Positions 1 to 6,734 of a stretch of 9,009 nucleotides of DNA are shown piece after piece. The DNA lies in contig JAZDMJ010000054.1 of the NCBI GenBank assembly GCA_043801115.1, positions 1 through 9,009 on the forward strand, given 5' to 3'. Within the stretch, counting starts at the first letter, position 1, and each line of letters begins with the position of its first letter. The notes beneath the pieces are model-generated. The model was not told where the DNA came from and did not search any database. It saw only the letters and a list, made by a program, of their open reading frames with translations. This stretch comes from CAZHUN01 sp043801115 (lineage in GTDB: Archaea; Iainarchaeota; Iainarchaeia; Iainarchaeales; UBA10191). The translations under genes and the position numbers were made by a program.

Positions 1-3000
1 ACCACGTTTCCCACGGCCGTCATGGTTCCAACGCTAATGAGCGCGATTTCGTTCATCTTGAACGGTTGCACGTCCACATTTTCCAACCGCTTCAAATACT
101 TGACTTCCATTTTGAGTCGCAGTGTTGATGCGGGAATGCTTCCCGGCTTTCCCACAATTTGTCCCCGAAACTGGTCCGAGCGGCAAATGCTCGAATCGAG
201 TTGCGTTCCGATCGAAATCAAGCCGCCCGGCTTGGCTTCTTTCAGACTTCCCAAGGAAGTGCTCAAACTTTCCACTTTTGAAAGCAAGGGTTTTCCGTCT
301 ATTCCGGGCGAAATCTCCACTTCATCTCCGATTTGGACAACGCCTTCGACAATGCTTCCGCCCAGCGCTCCCCCTTTCAACTCTTCCACTTTCGTTCCCG
401 GCCTGTTAATGTCGAAACTGCGCGCAATGTACATTTTCAACGGCTTTTTCAAGTCGAATTTCGGAGTCGGAATCTCTCCCTCGATTGCTTCCATGAGCAA
501 GTCCAAATTCGCTCCAAAGTTGGCCGAAACGGGAATGATTGGCGCGTTTTCAAACCCGTACTCTTTCAAAAATTCCTTGATTTGCTGGAAGTTTTCCAAT
601 GCTTTTTCCCTTGAAACCAAATCCACTTTGTTCTGCGCGACGACAATGTGCTTGACTTCGCTCAACTCCAGCGCCATCACGTGTTCTGCAGTCCTCGGTT
701 GGGGAACGGTTTCGTTTGCCGCAATGACGAGGACGGCCCCTTGCATGAGCGCGGCGCCCGAAAGCATGGTCGTCATCAAAGTTTCGTGCCCCGGCGCGTC
801 CACGAAGGAAACTTTGCGCAATACAACTGAATCCCTTCCGCACGAGGGGCACTTTTTTTCCGTCGTAAAACAATCCGGCGCGGGGCACGAAAGGCATTTT
901 CTGAAAACGACATCCGCATACCCGAGGCGGATGGAAATTCCGCGCTTGATTTCTTCCGAGTGCGTGTCCGTCCACTTTCCCGTCAATTTGAACGTCAAGC
1001 TCGTGTTGTGAGAGACAAGTCCTCCCAGTCCGGCGACAAAATTGTGGTATCCGGGAACCTGTAAATCGACGATTTTTCCCGCATAGTCAATTTCTTCTAT
1101 TTTTTCGATTTTGTCCCACTCGATTGTCTGGGGCGAATTGTTTTCGACTCTTTGCAGGAGTTCGCTCGAGCGGGCGATTTTTTCTTGAATGATTCTCTGG
1201 AGGGCGTTTCGAATCGGTTTCGTTCCGCTTCTGTCCTTGCTTTTGAGGAGCTTCCAAACGATTTTCTGGCTTTTGCCCGTTTTTTTGGCAACGTCTTGCT
1301 GTGATATTCCAATATCCGCCATTGTTTTTTTCAGTGAAGCTGCATTCAACCTCCTTTCCAAGCGTCCCAGTTCTTTGATTCTGTTCCGGCATTCGAGAAT
1401 TAACAATTCCAGATTGGGCACGCTGACTGCATTTTTGGCGCGGCAATCCTGGTAGGCCCAGAACCAAGGCTGTGTTTTGAGTTTTTTCGCCTTTTCCGAA
1501 AAATGTTTCTTCTTCCAGCCGAGTTCTTCAACCAGGGCGGAAAAAAGTTCAAACCGGATTGGAACCATTTCGTCCGACTTTTTGCCGCTCCGGTTCGGCA
1601 AGGTCATTGCTTTCAGGGCGAGCGCTTTTTGGGGCTGGCTTGTCCCGATTCGCTTTTGGAACATCGCGGTGTTTTTCGTTCCCGACACGATGATTTGCCA
1701 GTACTTTCTTTTGGCCTTGTTGGGAGAATTGGTCGCCCGTTTTTCGATTTCGTGGACGGCGTGGCCGATTTCGAGCTTTTTCAGGCAGTAAGACAATATT
1801 TCGACGCTTTTGCGGTTGGCCTGTACAAGGGCAATTTGCCTCGACTTGGTGTTGAAATTGGCTTCGGCCGAAAAGAACGCGTTCAAAAACACAGTCATCT
1901 TTCGCTCTGGCAGGGCGAAAACCCATTCGGGAATTCCCGCTTTTCGGGAATTTCCCACTTTCAGTCCATACCGTTCTTTCAAAAAGCACACGAGCGCCTT
2001 GCTGTCGATTTGATAGTCGAAAGGAGGGTAACATTTCGGCGCGATGCCGAAAACAGCTTTGCACGTTTTCAAGATATCGGAAAGGAGGACGTTTTTTTCT
2101 TGGGAAAAGCGCACGGAATTGCTCGTCAAGCAACCTTCGGCGGCCACGAAGGCCAAAAACCGCAAAATCCGGTCATCCCACGCATTGTCGAGGCGAATTT
2201 CGCAAAAGCTTTGGCTTTTTTTCTTGTAATTGAAAAGGATTCCTTCGGGTTTTTTGAATGTTTCTTTCTCGAACGCTTCAACCAGCCTTGCTTTTTGTCC
2301 TTCCGTCATTCGATGCCAGAGCGCGTTGGATGTTGCACTCCCTATTCCCGCCTTTTTTCCGAGGCGCGAAACGGGCAGTTTGAGAAATATTCTCAGCTTG
2401 TTGAAATCTTCGATTTCAAGCGCTTCAAAACAAGAGAAACCAATGGTTTTTTGGGAAAGCGATTCAAAATCGGCCGGAGTCGCAATCCAGCAATCCCGTG
2501 AAAGCGCTCGCATCCAGTCCGGAAAAGGGTCTTTGATGAAGTTTTGGCCGGGCGCGCGCTTCAACGCGGCCACGAATTCTCCCTTTTTCAAGTTTTCAGC
2601 ACTCTTCCAAGCAAGTTCCGCGCCGTTGTGGACGAGCAACGGATGCTTTGGACTCGCAGTGAGGCGCTTGCCCCTTTTCGTTTCAATTTTGAACATTTTT
2701 CCGCGATAGTTTTGGACGAAAAATTTTGCGGGAACCGAAACTGGTTCGAAGTTCGGTGACAGGGAAAAGGCGCGAAAGTTCGGAATGTCGAAAACGCTCT
2801 CGCTTTCCGAAATGCGGCTTTTTCGGCCGTTCTTTTGGGCAAATTCCAAAAGCCGCTCTCCACTCGCCAATTCATTGTTCAACAGCACGACCTCTTCCGC
2901 CGCAATGCATTTTCCGTGGTCCACGTGCCCGATCATTCCGATATTCAATTCCGGCTGCAACGGTTCGGCCCTTCCGTGAGCCGGCGACGGCGTACGGTCT

Positions 3001-3080
3001 TCGCCTGTTGGCTCGACCCTACTAGCAGCGCCGTGTTTCTCTTTCAATGCAGATTCTTTCGACGCTGCTTTTTTCGGCAT
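1..3080 (-). CDS. eif2g: Translation initiation factor aIF2 subunit gamma, interrupted by an intein; 3' end outside window
   Basis: GTPase subunit of aIF2, which brings Met-tRNAi to the small ribosomal subunit. The minus frame is open from ATG 3080 to the left edge (1026 codons). Residues 1-57 end in GHVDHGK; the exteins resume at codon 693 with TSL. After removing the intein (58-692), the joined protein reads as aIF2-gamma: switch region WTDTHSEEIKRGISIRLGYAD-like (about 68-88), a Cys4 zinc knuckle (C94, C97, C109, C112), DAPGH 126-130, NKVD 182-185 and SAN 217-219, then beta-barrel domains II and III. About 391 extein residues are present; the family has roughly 410-420, so the last few dozen are off the window. 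The N-terminus is about 40 residues longer than usual and rich in Lys, Ala and Pro. ATG 3080 is preferred because it lies 4 bases after the eS6 stop; TTG at codon 41 is the alternative. The zinc knuckle and switch sequence exclude EF-1A and SelB. Confidence 0.96.
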   Translation of the reverse strand, partial: MPKKAASKESALKEKHGAASRVEPTGEDRTPSPAHGRAEPLQPELNIGMIGHVDHGKCIAAEEVVLLNNELASGERLLEFAQKNGRKSRISESESVFDIPNFRAFSLSPNFEPVSVPAKFFVQNYRGKMFKIETKRGKRLTASPKHPLLVHNGAELAWKSAENLKKGEFVAALKRAPGQNFIKDPFPDWMRALSRDCWIATPADFESLSQKTIGFSCFEALEIEDFNKLRIFLKLPVSRLGKKAGIGSATSNALWHRMTEGQKARLVEAFEKETFKKPEGILFNYKKKSQSFCEIRLDNAWDDRILRFLAFVAAEGCLTSNSVRFSQEKNVLLSDILKTCKAVFGIAPKCYPPFDYQIDSKALVCFLKERYGLKVGNSRKAGIPEWVFALPERKMTVFLNAFFSAEANFNTKSRQIALVQANRKSVEILSYCLKKLEIGHAVHEIEKRATNSPNKAKRKYWQIIVSGTKNTAMFQKRIGTSQPQKALALKAMTLPNRSGKKSDEMVPIRFELFSALVEELGWKKKHFSEKAKKLKTQPWFWAYQDCRAKNAVSVPNLELLILECRNRIKELGRLERRLNAASLKKTMADIGISQQDVAKKTGKSQKIVWKLLKSKDRSGTKPIRNALQRIIQEKIARSSELLQRVENNSPQTIEWDKIEKIEEIDYAGKIVDLQVPGYHNFVAGLGGLVSHNTSLTFKLTGKWTDTHSEEIKRGISIRLGYADVVFRKCLSCPAPDCFTTEKKCPSCGRDSVVLRKVSFVDAPGHETLMTTMLSGAALMQGAVLVIAANETVPQPRTAEHVMALELSEVKHIVVAQNKVDLVSREKALENFQQIKEFLKEYGFENAPIIPVSANFGANLDLLMEAIEGEIPTPKFDLKKPLKMYIARSFDINRPGTKVEELKGGALGGSIVEGVVQIGDEVEISPGIDGKPLLSKVESLSTSLGSLKEAKPGGLISIGTQLDSSICRSDQFRGQIVGKPGSIPASTLRLKMEVKYLKRLENVDVQPFKMNEIALISVGTMTAVGNV
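1224..1331 (-). other. Helix-turn-helix-like segment near the C-terminal splicing domain of the intein
   Basis: Intein residues about 527-562 read MADIGISQQDVAKKTGKS followed by QKIVWKLLKSKDRSG, the spacing of a Xre-type helix-turn-helix (ISQQDVAKKTG as first helix and turn, SQKIVWKLL as recognition helix). Archaeal endonuclease inteins often carry an extra DNA-binding module between the endonuclease and block F, which would help recognise the homing site. Assignment is by pattern only. Confidence 0.55.
1680..2177 (-). other. LAGLIDADG (DOD) homing-endonuclease core inside the intein
   Basis: Approximate boundaries, intein residues 245-410. Motif 1, FLAFVAAEG (DNA 2133-2159), supplies acidic Glu258. 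Motif 2, FLNAFFSAEA (DNA 1860-1889), supplies Glu349 but has Ala where the family usually has Gly. The segment between them, with VRFSQEKNVLLSDIL, and the segment after motif 2, with ALVQANRKSVEILSYCLKKL, look like the usual strand-helix pattern of each half-domain. Both metal-binding acidic residues are present, so the enzyme could be active. In this family it would cut intein-free alleles at the insertion site and drive copying of the intein. Confidence 0.85.
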
Positions 3081-3084
3081 GGTT

Positions 3085-3564
3085 TCACTTCTTGATTTTT
3101 CCCTTGATTTTGTGTGCCTCTTCCGCGCTCATCGAAGCCGCCACTTCGTGGCTTTCTTCGATCATTTTCTCTTTCAGACTTTTTTCTTCCACCTTTTCCG
3201 TTTTGGGGAAGATTTCGTCCAGTGAAGGAGTTCCCGTTTTGGTTACAACCACGTTCACTTGCGCGATGTCGTCCGCGATGGTGTTTCCGCGGACCGCCTT
3301 TTTGATTCGTTCTCCCTTTCGTTCGGGCTTGAATCCCGGAGGCCCCGCCATGTAGATGCGCTTGCGCTGCGTTCCCGGCAAGTCAAAGCGCATTGGAGTG
3401 CCTGTTTTATCGCTTCCGCCCGAAATTCTGCCTTCAAATCCCGCGAGTCCGAATTCGTCCAGTTTCACGGTTTGTCCGATTTTTTTGCCCGAAAATCCGC
3501 CCACTCCTTCCACTTTTTTGGAATAGGCCTTTTTGCTTTTTGGATCAGATAGTACGATTTGCAT
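3085..3564 (-). CDS. rps6e: Small-subunit ribosomal protein eS6 (S6e)
   Basis: Structural protein of the archaeal 30S subunit. The 159 residues start at ATG 3564, preceded by GAGGTGA at 3570-3576 (minus), 5 bases from the start. Family landmarks are clear: an N-terminal MQIVLSDPKSKKAY strand, GFEGRISGGSDKTGTPM (about 42-58), GTQRKRIYMAGPPGFKPERKGER (about 64-86), and VRGNTIADDIAQVNVVV (91-107). Archaeal eS6 is usually about 125-130 residues; here residues 115-159 form a Lys/Glu-rich, probably helical tail that eukaryotic S6 also has in longer form. The gene starts 33 bases after the aIF5B stop and ends 4 bases before the aIF2-gamma ATG, so all three are probably cotranscribed. Confidence 0.96.
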   Translation of the reverse strand: MQIVLSDPKSKKAYSKKVEGVGGFSGKKIGQTVKLDEFGLAGFEGRISGGSDKTGTPMRFDLPGTQRKRIYMAGPPGFKPERKGERIKKAVRGNTIADDIAQVNVVVTKTGTPSLDEIFPKTEKVEEKSLKEKMIEESHEVAASMSAEEAHKIKGKIKK

Positions 3565-3597
3565 TTATTTCACCTCAACCACTTTCGCAGATCGAGT

Positions 3598-5352
3598 TCA
3601 GAACTCCTTCAACTTCCGCTCTCGCTCCCGGATTTCGTCCCAAAGGGATTGTTCGGACGAGTTGAAGAATTCCCTGAATTTTTCCAGTTCTGCAAACATT
3701 TTTGCCGGAATCAATGTATAAAGAGTTTGCTCTTCCGCAACATCCCTTCCCACAACGGCTTCTTCCACTGAAATGGCCACTTCTTCCCCGGCTTTGGCCT
3801 CTTCCACGTTTTCCCCCTTGCACTGCATGACTTGCACGGTTCCAATAATTCCGTTCTCGTTGAACAGTTTCACGCCCGCCCGCAGTCTTCCTTCCAATAC
3901 TTTGACGCCGAAAATGGCGGGTTTGGAATTCCTGAAAATAAAACCGCGCAACACTTCCATTCGGCAGGGCCAAACGAGTTTGGACAATACTTCCTTCTTT
4001 TCTTCCTCTTTCTGCTCTCGAATCCACTTTTCGTGCTCTTCCATTAATTTGTAAATGATTTTGTCCGAAAAAATCTTCACGCCCTGCCTGTCCGCTTCCT
4101 GTTGCGCGATTTCCTGAACATTCACGTTGAAGGCGAAAATGACTCCTTTGAATTTGTCGATTTCCGAAACCGCCTTCGCTTCCAGCACATCCCTCTTTCC
4201 GACTTCTCCCACGTTCGCGTGCTTTACCTTGATTTGCTTTCCTTCCAATAATTTCACAATCGCTTCCAAACCTCCCAGCGTGTCCGCCTTTACAATGGGG
4301 CCGATTAAATCGCTTTCAATCTCGATTCCCTTGATGTCCTGCTGGATGATTTCCTCTTCCTTTCCGTCGCTCGCCACCAACAACGGGCTTCCCGCGAGCG
4401 CATCTTCCAAGTTCGGCGCCGCGATTTTGATTCCCGCGGCCGCGTGTACTTCTTTCACGTTCAAAAACTTTTCCTGCGGGTCGCGCATTTCGTCCAATGG
4501 TTTGGGCTGGAGCAATGCGCGCACTTTCGTGCGGATGATTCCCTTCATTCCGCCCAAAACGATTTCGTCCCCCACTTTAATCATTCCGTCGTAAATAATT
4601 ACATCAACAGTTTTTCCCAAACCCTTTTCCTCTTTCACTTCGAGCACGGTTCCCTTTCCCGGCCCCGACACTTCAATCTTCAACTCGTTTTCCAAATACT
4701 TTTGCGAAAGCCCTGCCAAAAACATGAGCAATTCCGGAAGGCCCTCCTTGGTTTTCGCGCTGAGGGGAATAATGGGAATTTGTTTGGTAAAATCTCGGAT
4801 GCGGTCGAAGCGCTCGCTTTGAAAGCCCAATTCGTGCAGTTTTCCGACCAGTTCGTACAATTTTACGTCCAGCGCCCGCTCTCCCTCTCCCTCGTTCCGT
4901 TTGAGTCCTTCCGAAACGCTTCCCTCTTTCGACTCCCATTCTCGAATGAGGTCGATTTTGTTGGCCGCGACAATAAAGGGGGTTTTATAACTCTTCAAAA
5001 TTTCAACCGCTTCCAAAGTCTGCGGCTGGAAGCCCTGCATAATGTCAACAACCAAAACGGCCAAGTCCGCGAGATTTCCGCCCCGCTTGCGCAAGTTCGA
5101 AAACGCTTCGTGTCCCGGAGTATCAATGAACAATAGTCCGGGAATGGAAATCTGGAAGCCGAACTTTTTAATCAGCGGGCCCGAAATTCTGCGCACGGTT
5201 TCGATGGGGACTTCCGTGGCTCCAATGTGCTGCGTGATTCCGCCCGCTTCACGGTCGACTACAACCGTTCCGCGTATTTGGTCCAAAATTTTCGTTTTTC
5301 CGTGGTCGACGTGGCCGAGTACGGTGATAATGGGTTTTCGGATTTCGGCCAT
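3598..5352 (-). CDS. infB: Translation initiation factor aIF5B (IF-2/FUN12 family GTPase), intein-free
   Basis: Ribosome-dependent GTPase that promotes subunit joining and initiator-tRNA placement. At 584 residues it is near the usual archaeal length of about 600 and lacks the long N-terminal region of eukaryotic eIF5B. G-domain: GHVDHGKT 13-20, switch I GGIT 37-40 in AGGITQHIG, DTPGH 77-81, NKID 131-134, SAK 198-200. Domain II follows from about 225, and the C-terminal half has domain III (about 340-440), a Glu/Lys-rich linker helix (about 438-460) and the domain IV barrel. ATG 5352 is supported by GAGGTGG at 5359-5365 and by the MAEIRKPIITVLGHVDHGK start typical of archaea. It lies 39 bases after ndk and 33 before eS6. 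Its P-loop codons closely match the occupied intein site in aIF2-gamma, but no intein is present. Confidence 0.97.
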   Translation of the reverse strand: MAEIRKPIITVLGHVDHGKTKILDQIRGTVVVDREAGGITQHIGATEVPIETVRRISGPLIKKFGFQISIPGLLFIDTPGHEAFSNLRKRGGNLADLAVLVVDIMQGFQPQTLEAVEILKSYKTPFIVAANKIDLIREWESKEGSVSEGLKRNEGEGERALDVKLYELVGKLHELGFQSERFDRIRDFTKQIPIIPLSAKTKEGLPELLMFLAGLSQKYLENELKIEVSGPGKGTVLEVKEEKGLGKTVDVIIYDGMIKVGDEIVLGGMKGIIRTKVRALLQPKPLDEMRDPQEKFLNVKEVHAAAGIKIAAPNLEDALAGSPLLVASDGKEEEIIQQDIKGIEIESDLIGPIVKADTLGGLEAIVKLLEGKQIKVKHANVGEVGKRDVLEAKAVSEIDKFKGVIFAFNVNVQEIAQQEADRQGVKIFSDKIIYKLMEEHEKWIREQKEEEKKEVLSKLVWPCRMEVLRGFIFRNSKPAIFGVKVLEGRLRAGVKLFNENGIIGTVQVMQCKGENVEEAKAGEEVAISVEEAVVGRDVAEEQTLYTLIPAKMFAELEKFREFFNSSEQSLWDEIRERERKLKEF

Positions 5353-5391
5353 GTCTTTCCACCTCTTTTCATATCCAATCTTTTTTCTTTT

Positions 5392-5910
5392 TTACAAAAC
5401 GTGCACGTCGTGCACGGTGTTGTACGAATGCAATTCTTTTTCCGCAAACCACAATGCAATCTCTTTCTGCGCTTCTTCAGGCTTTCCCGAAGCGTGAATC
5501 AAGTTTTTCAATTCTCCTTTGGGATTGACGTTGTCCGCGTGATACTGGCTCGCATGCGCGAAGTCCCCGCGGATTGTTCCCGGAGCGGACTCGTTGGGAT
5601 AGGTTGTTCCGACCAGTTTTCGGGCGATTTTGACGGCCTGCGCGCCTTCAATGCAGAACGCCATGACAGGTCCTTCTGCCAAATAGTCCGTCAATCTGTT
5701 CAACACTTTTTTTCCATACCCTTCTCCTTTGATTTTTTCGTAGCGCTCTTCAACATCCCAGTAATGCTTTTCGGCAAACGCTTTGTCCACCCAAACCATT
5801 TTCGCGCCGACCACTTTCAATCCAACATCTTCAAAGCGCTGCAAAATCCTTCCCATCAACCCCCGTTGGACGGCGTCGGCTTTCAAAATAACAAGGGTTC
5901 TTTCAATCAC
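5392..5910 (-). CDS. ndk: Nucleoside diphosphate kinase
   Basis: Transfers the terminal phosphate from ATP to NDPs through a phosphohistidine; it also supplies GTP, fitting a cluster of GTPase genes. The 172 residues include ILKADAVQRGLMGRILQRFE near the N-terminus, PGTIRGDF at 110-117, and the catalytic His139 in NLIHASG (many homologues have HASD or HGSD; here the following Asp is Gly). It is longer than bacterial enzymes of about 140, with additional sequence around residues 51-75 as in other archaeal NDKs and a longer C-terminus. The start is GTG 5910, overlapping the eL24 stop as GTGA, with a strong GGAGGG at 5917-5922 on the minus strand. Translational coupling to eL24 is likely. Stop is TAA 5392-5394. 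Confidence 0.96.
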   Translation of the reverse strand: MIERTLVILKADAVQRGLMGRILQRFEDVGLKVVGAKMVWVDKAFAEKHYWDVEERYEKIKGEGYGKKVLNRLTDYLAEGPVMAFCIEGAQAVKIARKLVGTTYPNESAPGTIRGDFAHASQYHADNVNPKGELKNLIHASGKPEEAQKEIALWFAEKELHSYNTVHDVHVL

Positions 5911-6122
5911 GCGCTTCCCTCCTTTTTGGCCGCCGTAGCGAGGCGCGCGACTTTGGTCTTTTTATACGCTTCAGTCCAACGCGTTCGGTTCGGCGCGCGA
6001 TTGAGTTTCAACAAATTCTTTTCGCACTTTTTCGTGCACAAAAAAACGACAGTATTGTCCTTTCGCGCGACGATTTTTCCCATTCCTTTCGGCATTTCAT
6101 TGCCGCAAAAACTGCACTTCAT
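5907..6122 (-). CDS. rpl24e: Large-subunit ribosomal protein eL24 (L24e), zinc-binding
   Basis: Small 50S subunit protein of 71 residues. A treble-clef-like zinc site is visible: Cys3 and Cys6 in MKCSFCG, and Cys29 and Cys33 in FLCTKKC, followed by LNRAPNRTRWTEAY, matching the family's R-x-P-R-x-x-x-W-T region. ATG 6122 is chosen over an in-frame GTG at 6131: the ATG has AGGTGA (6128-6133) 5 bases upstream and starts directly with the zinc motif, whereas the GTG sits inside that site and overlaps the eS28 stop. The C-terminus overlaps the ndk GTG start by GTGA. Confidence 0.94.
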   Translation of the reverse strand: MKCSFCGNEMPKGMGKIVARKDNTVVFLCTKKCEKNLLKLNRAPNRTRWTEAYKKTKVARLATAAKKEGSA

Positions 6123-6127
6123 TGCAC

Positions 6128-6133
6128 TCACCT
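6128..6133 (-). promoter_or_regulatory. Ribosome binding site AGGTGA deciding the eL24 start
   Basis: On the minus strand AGGTGA lies 5 bases before ATG 6122. It includes the TGA stop of eS28 (6128-6130), so a ribosome finishing eS28 would stop on the eL24 binding site. This favours ATG 6122 over the upstream GTG 6131. Confidence 0.6.
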
Positions 6134-6343
6134 TGCCCTGATTTCTTTTGCTTCCCTTTCCGTGTTCAACAAAATCAAAATGTCTCCCTTTTTCAGGTTT
6201 CCCTTCACATTACGCCGCTTAATGCGCCCTTTTTCCATTCCTTCCAGAATGCGGCACAATACTTGCGTAATTTCCCCGTTCACTCCCGTCCGTTTGACGA
6301 TTTCAACGACTTCGGCCGGGGTTCCGCTTTCATCTTCCGCCAT
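6128..6343 (-). CDS. rps28e: Small-subunit ribosomal protein eS28 (S28e)
   Basis: 30S protein with an OB-like beta-barrel near the mRNA exit region. The family signature is unmistakable: GTPAEVVEIVKRTGVNGEITQVLCRILEG, then KGRIKRRNVKGNLKKGDILILLNTEREA; the family has GRV-RRNVKGPV-GDIL and ETEREA in these places. The 71 residues from ATG 6343 fit the usual 65-75. An in-frame TTG at 6349 directly follows the L7Ae stop and would add two residues; the ATG is preferred because GTGA at 6350-6353 sits 6 bases upstream. It lies 6 bases downstream of L7Ae. Confidence 0.95.
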   Translation of the reverse strand: MAEDESGTPAEVVEIVKRTGVNGEITQVLCRILEGMEKGRIKRRNVKGNLKKGDILILLNTEREAKEIRAR

Positions 6344-6349
6344 TTCCAA

Positions 6350-6703
6350 TCACTTCATCGAATCCTTGAGTTTTTTGGCCACGTCTTCGACTTCCTTCTT
6401 GGCCTCTCCCTCGTCCGTTATAACTACTGAGGAAGCGCCCACATCAATTCCTGCCTTTTCTCCGAGCTCTTTTTTGGTCGGAATCCACGTGAATGCGATG
6501 TTTTTTTCCGCGCACAATATGGGCAAGTGCATGACGACTTCTTTGGGCGAAACGTCTTCTGCAATATATACAAGTTTGGCAACGCCGCGCTCGATGGCTT
6601 TCGTCACTTCGTTGGTTCCGATTTTGATTTTTCCGTTCTTGCGCACTTTTTCGAGAACGCTCAACGCGTGCTCTTGTACTTCTTTGGACACTTTTTCAGC
6701 CAT
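6350..6703 (-). CDS. rpl7ae: Ribosomal protein L7Ae (eL8), kink-turn RNA-binding protein
   Basis: Binds kink-turns in 23S rRNA and, in archaea, is also the shared core protein of box C/D and H/ACA RNPs and RNase P. The 117 residues contain the RNA-binding GTNEVTKAIERG (29-40), AKLVYIAEDVSPKEVVMHLPILC (42-64) and the loop IPTKKELGEKAGI (74-86), all characteristic. ATG 6703 begins MAEKVSKEVQ; upstream on the minus strand is GGAGATGAT at 6712-6720, a weak Shine-Dalgarno match. This is the first gene of the probable seven-gene operon, after a 143-bp gap holding possible promoter signals. The order L7Ae-eS28-eL24-ndk-infB is common in Archaea. Confidence 0.96.
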   Translation of the reverse strand: MAEKVSKEVQEHALSVLEKVRKNGKIKIGTNEVTKAIERGVAKLVYIAEDVSPKEVVMHLPILCAEKNIAFTWIPTKKELGEKAGIDVGASSVVITDEGEAKKEVEDVAKKLKDSMK

Positions 6704-6734
6704 AGGTTCCCATCATCTCCTCGTTTTTTCGCCA

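Larger units (their letters stand above)
1005..2909 (-). mobile_element. Intein (635 aa) in the aIF2-gamma P-loop, with homing-endonuclease region
   Basis: In-frame protein intron between Lys57 and Thr693 of the precursor. Splicing residues are visible: Cys1 as nucleophile; a block-B-like segment at intein residues 79-93 containing SPKH (Ser where Thr is usual, His89 kept); block F at 613-627 with D615 and H622 (VDLQVPGYHNF); block G ending LVSHN, with His634, the cyclising Asn635, and Thr as +1 residue. Residues 251-259 (FLAFVAAEG) and 341-350 (FLNAFFSAEA) match the two LAGLIDADG (DOD) motifs. It is larger than the 400-550 residues of many endonuclease-bearing inteins; the extra length lies between block B and motif 1 (about 110-245) and between motif 2 and block F (about 410-600). 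Precise excision restores GHVDHGKTSL. There are no stops or frameshifts, and codon choice looks like the host gene by eye. Splicing and endonuclease activity are inferred. Confidence 0.95.

Noticed and set aside
1..1004. SelB or EF-1A as the identity of the left-edge GTPase
   Set aside because: The zinc knuckle and the WTDTHSEE...RGISIRLGYAD switch region are specific to the gamma subunit of aIF2.
22..1011. A 329-codon plus-strand open frame
   Set aside because: It is antisense to the C-terminal extein of aIF2-gamma, whose minus-strand frame has clear GTPase motifs. The plus translation is low-complexity Ser/Phe-rich with no family features.
1087..2133. Minus-strand open frames of 126 and 194 codons within the intein region, as possible separate genes or a broken endonuclease gene
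   Set aside because: They are in other frames. The correct frame is uninterrupted from 3080 to the left edge, so there is no split gene, frameshift or free-standing endonuclease.
1503..2501. A 332-codon plus-strand open frame
   Set aside because: Antisense to the intein; the minus strand carries the intein splicing and endonuclease motifs in a continuous frame.
5227..6141. A 304-codon plus-strand open frame
   Set aside because: Antisense to the starts of aIF5B, ndk and eL24, all of which are clear family members on the minus strand.
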